Below, one piece after another: positions 17,620 to 25,046 of a stretch of 38,427 nucleotides of DNA (position 1 is the first letter of the stretch; each line of letters opens with the position of its first letter). The translations under genes and the position numbers were made by a program. A model generated the notes under the pieces. It did not search any database. It was not told the origin of the DNA and worked only from the letters and a program-made list of their open reading frames with translations. Origin of the DNA: Methanobacterium sp. (GTDB lineage Archaea > Methanobacteriota > Methanobacteria > Methanobacteriales > Methanobacteriaceae); assembly GCA_015661405.1 (NCBI GenBank), contig JACWMK010000026.1, positions 1 to 38,427 of the forward strand. The letters are read 5' to 3'.

Positions 17620-19092
17620 TTACTTACTCCCAGCAATTAAGGTGCTTATATGATCAGTAGTGATGATACCAATAACTCTACCTGTATCATCCACAACAGG
17701 AAGGGATGAAATATTATATTTCCTCATTTTCTGAGCAGAAGACTCTATAGAATCATCAGGAAGAGTCATAATAACATCCTTAGTCATAATATCTTCTAAT
17801 TTATCATATTTAAGTGCCACAGCTTTTGAAATATCCCAAGCAGTAACGATACCAATAAGTTTATCTTCCATATTAACAACCGGGATATGAGTAATTTTAT
17901 CTCTAATCATAGATTTAGCAGCCTCTTCAATACTGGCATTTTCCCTAATTTTAGCTACCATATGACTCATCACATCTCTTACTAAGAGGTCAGACAGGAA
18001 ATTTTCAATAACATAATTAAGTTGCCCTCCTTCAATCAGAAAAGCATCATGGCCATAACTAGATTTCAACTCATAATAAATGACATCAACATCATTAGTA
18101 GTTAACGCCATTAAAATCTCTTTAGATTGTACTGGTGGATAAAGCCAATCAGAATCAACGGATATGACTAACATTTTAGATTTAATATCCTTTAAACCAT
18201 CAGCTAATGAGCCATCCGCCGTTAAATCAAAATAATCAATAGCTTTAGTTATATAAAGATAAGTATTAGCATCAAACCTTTTAGTAAAAGAACTACCCTG
18301 ATAGTGAAGATAACTCTCTACTTCAAAATCAGTGGAAAATTCAAAACTATATTCTTCCTTATCTTGAAGTCTTCGACCAAATTTTTGATACATGGATTCA
18401 TTACTAAGATAAGTTATATGGGCAATCATACGGGCAAGAGCCAAACCATTATCTGGAAATTGAAGAGAGTAATAGTCACCATGATTCCAATTAGTATCAG
18501 ATATAATAGCTCTTCTACCCACCTCATTAAAGGCTATCTGTTGTGGAGAAGAGTATGCTGCTGTAGCAATAGGTATAGCCATTCTAACCATGTCAGGATA
18601 AGATATGCACCATTGAAGAACTTGCATACCACCCATAGATCCTCCGATAACTGCAAATAATTGTTTAATACCCAGATAATCTATCAATTTTTTCTGAGCA
18701 TTTATCATATCTTTAATAGTTATAATTGGAAAATCCAAACCATAAGGTTTACCAGTTTTAGGATTTATAGAGGAGGGGCCAGTGGATCCTTTACAACCAC
18801 CAATGACATTAGAACATATAATGAAATATTTAGCAGTGTCCAAACATTTACCAGGACCAATTATAATATCCCACCAACCAGGTTTTCGTTCATTATCATG
18901 CCATCCGGCTACATGAGCATCCCCTGAAAGAGCGTGGCACACCATTATAGCGTTACTTTTCTCCTTATTCAATTTACCATAAGTTTCATACGCTATGGTA
19001 ATGTCTTCCAAACTTTCCCCTCCCTCTAAAACCAGAGCATCAGAGGGTTTAAAGTACTGAGTTGCTATAATTCCTACTGATTCCTTTCCCAT
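17620..19092 (-). CDS. metX: Homoserine O-acetyltransferase fused to a CBS pair
   Basis: 490 residues, longer than plain MetX (about 370-380) because of a C-terminal CBS pair. The alpha/beta-hydrolase part carries the nucleophile elbow GGSMGGMQ (S152), the acid SVDSDWLYPP and the histidine SSYGHDAFLIE. It transfers acetyl from acetyl-CoA to homoserine. Residues from about 373 form two CBS motifs (VMSHMVAKIRENASIEEA and IMTKDVIMTLPDDSIESS), likely a nucleotide or SAM sensor for feedback control. The metY gene lies 123 bases upstream on the same strand, so together they make homocysteine from homoserine and sulfide. Confidence 0.94.
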   Translation of the reverse strand: MGKESVGIIATQYFKPSDALVLEGGESLEDITIAYETYGKLNKEKSNAIMVCHALSGDAHVAGWHDNERKPGWWDIIIGPGKCLDTAKYFIICSNVIGGCKGSTGPSSINPKTGKPYGLDFPIITIKDMINAQKKLIDYLGIKQLFAVIGGSMGGMQVLQWCISYPDMVRMAIPIATAAYSSPQQIAFNEVGRRAIISDTNWNHGDYYSLQFPDNGLALARMIAHITYLSNESMYQKFGRRLQDKEEYSFEFSTDFEVESYLHYQGSSFTKRFDANTYLYITKAIDYFDLTADGSLADGLKDIKSKMLVISVDSDWLYPPVQSKEILMALTTNDVDVIYYELKSSYGHDAFLIEGGQLNYVIENFLSDLLVRDVMSHMVAKIRENASIEEAAKSMIRDKITHIPVVNMEDKLIGIVTAWDISKAVALKYDKLEDIMTKDVIMTLPDDSIESSAQKMRKYNISSLPVVDDTGRVIGIITTDHISTLIAGSK

Positions 19093-19215
19093 ATTTCATC
19101 CCAAAATTAACTTTAATTATAAACTAAATTCTAGTATTCATATATTTTTTATCATCTCCCGCTTAATAAAACCTTTGAAAACTTTCACTTAGAATTGGTA
19201 ATCTTCCTTTTTACA

Positions 19216-20532
19216 TTACACGTTTATTTTGGAAAGTGATTGGTTAATGTCTGCAATTATATCTTCTACATTTTCTAATCCAATGGATAATCGGATAAAG
19301 TCCTGAGTTACTCCGGTGGCTTCCTGCTCTTCTGGAGTTAATTGCTGATGAGTAGTGGATGCAGGATGTATAACTAAACTTTTAGCATCTCCGATATTAG
19401 CCAAGTGTGAGAGAAGTTCCACATTTTCAATGAATTGTTTCCCACCTTCTAATCCACCTTTAACACCAAATCCTATAAGAGCGCCGTAACCGCCTTTTAA
19501 GTACTTAGAAGCAACCTCATGTGAGGGATCATCTTCAAATCCAGGATAACTTACCCAGTTAACTGCTGGATGATTTTTAAGGAATTTTGCCACTGCAAAG
19601 GCATTTTCAGAATGTTTTTTCACTCTTAAATCTAATGTTTCCAGTCCCTGAAGGAATAGGAAGCTGTTAAATGGACTTAATTGAGCGCCAATATCACGTA
19701 GAAGCCTCACTCTAGCCCTGAATGTAAATGCAACGTTACCTAATCCTGGAAAATCACCAAAAGCATCCCAATAAACTAAACCATGGTAACTTGGATCGGG
19801 TTCAGTGTACTGTGGGAATTTTCCGTTATTCCATTCGAAATTTCCAGAGTCAATAAGAACTCCTCCAATAGATGTACCGTGTCCTCCAATAAACTTAGTT
19901 GCGGAATTTGCAAGTATATCCACACCATGTTCTATGGGTTTAACCAATCCCACTCCGGAAGTGTTATCCACTACCACTGGAATTCCAGCTTCATGAGCTA
20001 TCTCAGATATTAATTCAAAATCAGGCACGTCTAATTTGGGATTACCTAATGATTCAGCAAATATTGCTTTGGTTTTGTCAGTAATTGCTTTTTCAAATTT
20101 TTCTGGTTTTGAGGAGTCTACAAAGTTTACCTTTCTACCTAATTCAGGGAAAGTGTAGTTGAAAAGCTGGTAGGTTCCACCATATAGGTTATCTGCAGAT
20201 AATATTTCATCACCGGGCAGACTAAGGTTGAGCAATGCAAATGTGGTAGCTGCTTGACCTGATGCTAAAGCTAAAGCTGAGTTACCACCTTCAATAGCTG
20301 CAATTCGTCTTTCAAAAATATCATTGGTAGGGTTCATTATTCGAGTATATATGTTTCCTAATTCTTTTAAGCCGAAAAGATTTGCTGCGTGTTCTGTATC
20401 TTTGAATACATAGGAAGATGTTTGATAAATGGGTACCGCTCTTGATCCAGTTGCGGGATCAGGTTCTTCCTGCCCCACATGTAATCCTAATGTAGCTAAT
20501 CCATATTCTCTCTTTTTTTCTTCTTCAGTCAT
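19216..20532 (-). CDS. metY: O-acetylhomoserine sulfhydrylase
   Basis: 438 residues, the long form typical of O-acetylhomoserine (thiol)-lyase rather than of cystathionine enzymes (about 380). Landmarks are ATLGLHVGQEEPDPATGSRA, SADNLYGGTY, the Schiff-base lysine K213 in NSATKFIGGHGTSIGG, and the C-terminal IHPASTTHQQLTPEEQ. It makes homocysteine from O-acetylhomoserine (from metX) and sulfide, fixing inorganic sulfur. GGAGAT precedes the ATG. A 20-base perfect palindrome of the TAAC-N4-GTTA type lies 156 bases upstream between a TATA box and the gene, so expression is probably repressible. Confidence 0.94.
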   Translation of the reverse strand: MTEEEKKREYGLATLGLHVGQEEPDPATGSRAVPIYQTSSYVFKDTEHAANLFGLKELGNIYTRIMNPTNDIFERRIAAIEGGNSALALASGQAATTFALLNLSLPGDEILSADNLYGGTYQLFNYTFPELGRKVNFVDSSKPEKFEKAITDKTKAIFAESLGNPKLDVPDFELISEIAHEAGIPVVVDNTSGVGLVKPIEHGVDILANSATKFIGGHGTSIGGVLIDSGNFEWNNGKFPQYTEPDPSYHGLVYWDAFGDFPGLGNVAFTFRARVRLLRDIGAQLSPFNSFLFLQGLETLDLRVKKHSENAFAVAKFLKNHPAVNWVSYPGFEDDPSHEVASKYLKGGYGALIGFGVKGGLEGGKQFIENVELLSHLANIGDAKSLVIHPASTTHQQLTPEEQEATGVTQDFIRLSIGLENVEDIIADINQSLSKINV

Positions 20533-20687
20533 TATAATTATCTCCTTTTAGTGTTTATATCCTCTTTTATGGTTTTATATTCCAGTTATAGATATTTTCA
20601 TTTTAAGATCTGCACTAATTAATAATCCATATTAAGTCCTTTATTAGTTAATAAAGGTTTTATTATATGAAAATAACCTACTCCAGA

Positions 20688-20707
20688 AATATAACAATTG
20701 TTATATT
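20688..20707 (-). promoter_or_regulatory. metY-proximal operator, perfect 20-base palindrome
   Basis: AATATAACAATTGTTATATT, a perfect palindrome with core ATAACAATTGTTAT at 20691-20704. On the minus strand a TATA-like CTTATATAAG (about 20713-20722) precedes it, so it overlaps the expected transcription start of metY. This is where a repressor would act. Confidence 0.65.
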
Positions 20708-20869
20708 CTTATCTTATATAAGTTTTACCCCAGATAAGTCACGGTTTAATTCTCATTAACGAATACATTCATCTAAAAAAAAACTTAAATAAATATCATT
20801 AATTATTTTTATAGAGAAGATAAAAAAAAGTTAGTGTTTTTATATGAGATAATTACCTTAAAATATAAG

Positions 20870-21283
20870 CTAAGTTTCTAAAATCCAAAAACAAGAGATG
20901 ATACATTCAAATGAGGCAAAGAATGAATTTCTTTATTAGAATCTTTTGCTTAAGACGTTATTTAAAAAAATATGAATAAAAAATTATTTTGGTGATGTAT
21001 CCTATCCAAGGTTTTAAATTGTGTGATGAACAAGTAAGATCTTAAAACTGTTTTTTGGCGATAGGTTTTAAGTGCCTTGGATAGGAAACTCGTGTTTCAA
21101 GTGATTTAAATATTTTTTTGGTTTTTATCTACACATTTATATAGACTCTCTTATGGGAGTATTTCTTTCAAATTGAAGTTTAAAATAAGATATACACCGG
21201 AATGTTTATTTTTTTCTGATGTATTTTAAACTTCAGTGATGAAAGATGAGGTAATAATAACGATCGTTACAATCACCTCATAT
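20870..21283 (-). ncRNA. Candidate structured RNA A (about 410 nt) upstream of metY
   Basis: No plausible protein. On the minus strand the segment starts just past a TATA box and operator. In order it carries: stem P1 (ATGAGGT 21246-21252 with ACCTCAT 21275-21281); the block at 21212-21228 (plus strand TTTTCTGATGTATTTTA); a perfect 13-bp stem (21175-21187 with 21222-21234); the block TTATCTACACAT (21125-21136); a hairpin GAAACACGAGTTTC; an 11-bp stem CCTATCCAAGG (21001-21011) with CCTTGGATAGG (21075-21085); and a terminal stem (20876-20883 with 20932-20941) around AGATGATACATTCA (20896-20909), followed by U-rich sequence. The same blocks in the same order occur in RNA B. It could be a separate sRNA or a long metY leader; metY has its own nearer promoter, which favours a separate RNA. 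Confidence 0.5.
21258..21269. promoter_or_regulatory. Second operator, inside the 5' stem-loop of RNA A
   Basis: TAACGATCGTTA, a perfect 12-base palindrome. Its centre is 28 bases from the centre of the first operator (21285-21298); RNA B shows the identical 28-base spacing. Confidence 0.55.
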
Positions 21284-21312
21284 TATAACAATTGTTATAA
21301 TTTATATTTAAA
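21283..21312 (-). promoter_or_regulatory. Promoter and first operator of RNA A
   Basis: The TATA-like stretch at 21301-21312 (TTTAAATATAAA on the minus strand) is followed by the perfect 18-base palindrome TTATAACAATTGTTATAA (21283-21300). The operator centre is about 15 bases from the TATA centre, so bound protein would block initiation. Confidence 0.6.
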
Positions 21313-21414
21313 TCTTTCTATAATTAAAATTTTTAAATCATTGGGAATGTTTAAAAGATGATTAAACTAAATATTTTTTTTTAAATGATGTTAAGATAGT
21401 TAACTTTTTATAAT

Positions 21415-21428
21415 ATAACTATTGTTAT
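21415..21428 (+). promoter_or_regulatory. Operator of the radical SAM gene
   Basis: ATAACTATTGTTAT, placed just after a TATA-like CTTTTTATAATA (about 21404-21415), giving the same TATA-operator layout on the plus strand. Leader to the ATG is about 110 bases. Confidence 0.6.
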
Positions 21429-21537
21429 ATCCAGTTAAGTTTAATTTAGAACACTAAAACTGAAACATTAGATATATCAATTAAAATTTTAGAATGCTCC
21501 AAAAAATAAATAAAAAAAAACCGGAGAGAATAAAAAA

Positions 21538-22671
21538 ATGGAGAATTATCTTTTATTAAAAGCGGCAATTCTAACAGAAGGCATCCGATCAGACCATGAA
21601 AGCCTTAAAGAGGTAGGAACAAAATATAAAGAACAGAATCACGGGTTATTTGGTTGGGATTTTGAAAATCATGTTAATATGAAACTTCCAGATGACTTCA
21701 CACTTCCAGATGGAACAGTCGTACAATATCGATTAAACTCAAAATCACCATACAATGTTAAAAAAAATAAGAATAAATTAAAGTTATATTTTAACGAAAA
21801 CGAAATTTGTGAAGTAAAATGGATAGAAAGACCAAATTACTACAATAATAAAACCACTAATGATAATGAAATGATTAAAATTGGCCAAATTGGCGGGAAA
21901 GATTGTTTATTCTTCTGTTTCCAAAATTACTGCTCAAACTTTAAAGAAAATAAACAATGCAAGTTTTGTAATCTAGTTTCAACATCAAAAACCTATAATT
22001 CAGTAATCAGAAAAAAAGACGTACAAGATATAGGTGAAGTAACTGCCGCCGCCTGGTCAGAAGGAAGTGTTAACCACGTTAATATTACTGGTGGATGCTA
22101 CATCAATGAACAAGAAGTTACCATAGTTTCAGAAATAATAGAATCCATCAAAGAACACACCGGATTTGAAAGAGTCCCCGGTACAATACTTCCTGCTCCC
22201 GCTAAAGGGGATGATATACAACGATATTATGATACAGGTATACAAGCAATTGGTTACGCTATGGAAGTATGGGATAAAAAGTTATATGAAGCAACCTGTC
22301 CAGGGAAATCAGAAAATACATCTCACGATGAATTTGTAACATCCATAAAAAAAGCAGTAAAAATATTTGGTGAAGGAAACGTAAATATAGCCATGGTTAT
22401 GGGATTAGAAACAAAAGATACATTTCTAAATGGAATTAAAACTTTATCTACTATAGGTGCCAATGTTATTCCTTTTGTGTGGGCTCCCAATCCTGGTTCC
22501 AAATTAGAAGGTCACAGAGCACCATCAGCAGAATGGTACACTGAAACCATAATAGAAGCCGCAGATATTGTATATGAAAACAAGGTACCTCCAGGAACAG
22601 AAAATCATTGTTACCTCTGCGATGGAAATTCACTATTACACGATGCACTACGATTAAAAGGCGTTATATAG
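21538..22671 (+). CDS. Radical SAM protein of unknown function, CX8CX2C type
   Basis: 377 residues. The cluster motif is C132-x8-C141-x2-C144 (YCSNFKENKQCKFCNL), wider than the classical CX3CX2C. Next come a glycine-rich SAM-binding stretch (VNITGGCYINEQE) and barrel-like strands (GYAMEVWDKKLYE, NIAMVMGLETKDT, VIPFVWAPNPGS). A second Cys pair near the C-terminus (CYLCDGNSLLHDAL) could hold another ligand. About 120 N-terminal residues precede the cluster, an accessory region I do not recognise. It resembles BioB-like enzymes in general layout, but no reaction can be assigned. GGAGAG precedes the ATG. It lies between metY and gldA and has a TAAC-N4-GTTA operator, pointing to a sulfur- or redox-related job. 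Confidence 0.8.
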   Translation: MENYLLLKAAILTEGIRSDHESLKEVGTKYKEQNHGLFGWDFENHVNMKLPDDFTLPDGTVVQYRLNSKSPYNVKKNKNKLKLYFNENEICEVKWIERPNYYNNKTTNDNEMIKIGQIGGKDCLFFCFQNYCSNFKENKQCKFCNLVSTSKTYNSVIRKKDVQDIGEVTAAAWSEGSVNHVNITGGCYINEQEVTIVSEIIESIKEHTGFERVPGTILPAPAKGDDIQRYYDTGIQAIGYAMEVWDKKLYEATCPGKSENTSHDEFVTSIKKAVKIFGEGNVNIAMVMGLETKDTFLNGIKTLSTIGANVIPFVWAPNPGSKLEGHRAPSAEWYTETIIEAADIVYENKVPPGTENHCYLCDGNSLLHDALRLKGVI

Positions 22672-22850
22672 GATTAATATTTAATTAAACAACACTAAAT
22701 GAACAAGTAAAAAAATTAGAATGTAAATAATTTTAAAAAAAATTCCTGAAAATTAATCCTTCCTATTTTTTTAGTTGATCTTCGACTACATTTAAGTATC
22801 TTAAAGATTCTATTATCCTATTTAAGGCCGATTTTAACCAATTATAAATT

Positions 22851-23951
22851 TTATTTATTTTCTAAAGCTAGATAATGTTCCTCAAGAGCATCTGCAGCAA
22901 GAATAGCATCATAAATATCTTCAACTGTCACATCGCCCAGTAAATTATGGATTAATTCACCCTCTTTACATGCAGCTTTCGCGGCCTCTAAAACCTGTTC
23001 ATTATTAGAAACATTAATCTGTGAAAGGGTTACAGGAAGACCTACACTCACACTAAAACCTATAACTTCTTCAATTTCGTATAAAGGACTGTTTTCAAGA
23101 ACTAGTTGAACAATAGTTCCAAATGCAACTAGTTCCCCATGCATAAATTCTTCACATTCTTCAACCTTGGTGAAACCATTATAAATTGAATGAGCTCCTG
23201 CTACCCCTGCATTTTCCGCTCCAACCCCACTTAAATAAATATTTGCTTCTAATGTATTTTCAACCGCTTCTGTAATTGCACCTTTTTCAACAGCCAGTTT
23301 CGCTTGATATCCATACTCAAGCAGTAATTTATAACAAGTTTCTGCAATTGCAAAACCTACGTTTGTTATCTCTCCTCCAACAATGTTAAGGGCTTTAGAC
23401 CTTAAACAAGCTCTACCTTCAAAATATGTAGCAAGAGCATCGCCCATACCAGCTACAAAGAACCTAACAGGAGCGTTAGTCAATATTTTACTATCCACGA
23501 TAACCACATCTGGATGGCTAGGATATACTTGAAAACGGTCAAATACCCCGGAATCAGAATATATAACTGATATTGCTGTACATGGTGCATCTGTAGCTGC
23601 AATTGTAGGTACAATTACAATAGGCTTTTTTTCAAAGTGTGCAACAGCTCGGGCAGTGTCCAGTACTTTTCCACCACCCACACCAACAATTACTTTGCTT
23701 TGACTGGATTTGACAATTTCTCTTATCCTATTTATCTCTTGATCAGAGCTTTGTCCATTAAAAATCTCGAATATTATTTTTACTCCTGAATTTTCGTAGC
23801 TCTTTTCAATTTTTTCTATTGATACCTCAAGTGCAGTTTTACTCGTAATTATAAACAGTGAATCCCCAAGATTGGAGGTATGTTCTTTAATTTCCAGTAA
23901 TGCATCTTTACCCTGTACATAACGTGATGGTGTTCTTATAATTTTTACCAT
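22851..23951 (-). CDS. gldA: Glycerol dehydrogenase-family (GldA) metal alcohol dehydrogenase
   Basis: 366 residues. The NAD-binding VGVGGGKVLDTARAVA motif, the GldA-type PTIAATDAPCTAISVIYSD segment and the metal ligands D171 (GMGDALATYFE), H254 (AGAHSIYNGF) and H271 (FMHGELVAFG) are all present. The family oxidises glycerol to dihydroxyacetone or reduces dihydroxyacetone and methylglyoxal-type carbonyls. It is distinct from archaeal glycerol-1-phosphate dehydrogenase, though related. The physiological substrate in a methanogen is unclear. It is convergent with the radical SAM gene. A TATA-operator promoter of the shared type lies 94 bases upstream, tying it to the sulfur-gene set. Confidence 0.88.
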   Translation of the reverse strand: MVKIIRTPSRYVQGKDALLEIKEHTSNLGDSLFIITSKTALEVSIEKIEKSYENSGVKIIFEIFNGQSSDQEINRIREIVKSSQSKVIVGVGGGKVLDTARAVAHFEKKPIVIVPTIAATDAPCTAISVIYSDSGVFDRFQVYPSHPDVVIVDSKILTNAPVRFFVAGMGDALATYFEGRACLRSKALNIVGGEITNVGFAIAETCYKLLLEYGYQAKLAVEKGAITEAVENTLEANIYLSGVGAENAGVAGAHSIYNGFTKVEECEEFMHGELVAFGTIVQLVLENSPLYEIEEVIGFSVSVGLPVTLSQINVSNNEQVLEAAKAACKEGELIHNLLGDVTVEDIYDAILAADALEEHYLALENK

Positions 23952-24357
23952 AATTTCACCTCAAAATTTTAGTCTATAGAAATAATCCACGGAAATTAGG
24001 TTTCAATCATTCATTGCCCAATTTTATAATAATATTAATTAAATATAACAATTGTTATATCTGTATAAAAAACTTTCTATTACATTAAAAAAATTATCAA
24101 TTTAAATTAAGTTAAAAAGTATAAAATTAAAATTTAAAATTTATTTTTTTCAGAATATACTATATGAATTCATTTTTAAAAAAAAATGATGAGTTATCTA
24201 TAATGAATGTATAATTTCTGTGCATTTTTGTAAATAGTTTATTGATAATATTGCTATGCAATTATTTATTTAGAATTATTCTTGATCTACGTATTAATAA
24301 CCATCATTTACTATTATCCGATAAATTGATATAAATAAAAAACTAAAAAAAATAGAT
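23952..24357. other. Spacer between gldA and the nitroreductase gene
   Basis: 406 bases, very A/T-rich. Apart from the gldA promoter and operator at its left end I see no gene, strong hairpin or repeat. Short T/A runs near 24330-24357 may end the nitroreductase transcript. Confidence 0.5.
24043..24073 (-). promoter_or_regulatory. gldA promoter and operator
   Basis: Palindrome ATATAACAATTGTTATAT (24043-24060) with TATA-like TTTTTATAC on the minus strand (about 24063-24073). Centre-to-centre distance is about 15 bases, matching the RNA A, RNA B and metY promoters. Confidence 0.62.
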
Positions 24358-24969
24358 CTATTTTATGTAATTAATAACGTCCGATCTTCTTTTTGGCGTA
24401 GGAATATCCTTAGAAGCTTTATATCCTAAAGTGACTGCAAAATATGGTTCATATCCTTCAGGAATACTTAATTTTTCAACACTTCCAGGAACAAACTTAT
24501 CATCAATGTTTGTTTGGAAAAAATTATCCAATTCTTCAGCATTACCTGGGTTTTGGAAGAAAAACTTGGCAAGCCCTATCCAACATGAACCAATATTAAA
24601 ACTCTCAGCAGCAAGTAGAATATTTTGAACTGCAGCAGAACAATCAATCAAAGGAGTAGTAGCGTCTTTTTTTCCAGAAATTACTATAACTGTTGGCGCA
24701 CCATGAAAAATATGTAATTTATCACTTTTACCCATATTTGATATAAATTCAATGGGCGCTTTTACCATATTCTTTTTTGCTTCATTATTAATATGGTCAA
24801 TCAATTCTTTATTCTGAATAACAGTGAAATGCCAGGGCTGGTCATTATGTCCTGTGGGAGCATATATTCCTGCTTCTATTATGGTATCAAGTTCTTCCTG
24901 CTTTATTTGATCCGACAGAAATTTTCGGATACTCCGTCTGCTTTTTATTGTTTCGATTACTATACTCAT
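24358..24969 (-). CDS. Nitroreductase-family flavoprotein
   Basis: 203 residues, FMN-dependent nitroreductase fold. It opens with IETIKSRRSIRKFLSDQIKQ (the family's RRSIRxF FMN-phosphate contact), then APTGHNDQPWHF and the C-terminal YAVTLGYK-like EPYFAVTLGYKASKD. Such enzymes reduce quinones, nitro compounds or flavins with NAD(P)H or F420H2; the substrate is not predictable here. I start at ATG 24969 because the GTG at 24978 is itself the GTGAT ribosome binding site. It lies 77 bases downstream of the desulfurase-like gene on the same strand and could be the last gene of the tusA operon. Confidence 0.88.
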   Translation of the reverse strand: MSIVIETIKSRRSIRKFLSDQIKQEELDTIIEAGIYAPTGHNDQPWHFTVIQNKELIDHINNEAKKNMVKAPIEFISNMGKSDKLHIFHGAPTVIVISGKKDATTPLIDCSAAVQNILLAAESFNIGSCWIGLAKFFFQNPGNAEELDNFFQTNIDDKFVPGSVEKLSIPEGYEPYFAVTLGYKASKDIPTPKRRSDVINYIK

Positions 24970-25046
24970 ATTTATCACTTATATCAACATTAAAAAAAAT
25001 AGATTAAAAATTTTTTAAGGAATTAAATAATTATTTTAACTTTAAT

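Noticed and set aside
18304..18927. Long open frames antisense to metX and other genes
   Set aside because: They are shadows of strongly supported genes and have no ribosome sites or family features.
20881..21280. Idea that the repeated blocks in the metY and tusA spacers are transposon ends or MITEs
   Set aside because: No terminal inverted repeats or target duplications; blocks are separated by diverged sequence of unequal length while stems and promoter are kept, which fits RNA genes better.
24180..24230. Possible third copy of the GAATGTATCATCT block (TGAATGTATAATTTCTG at about 24203)
   Set aside because: Only a partial match, with no stems, operator or other blocks around it in the right order.
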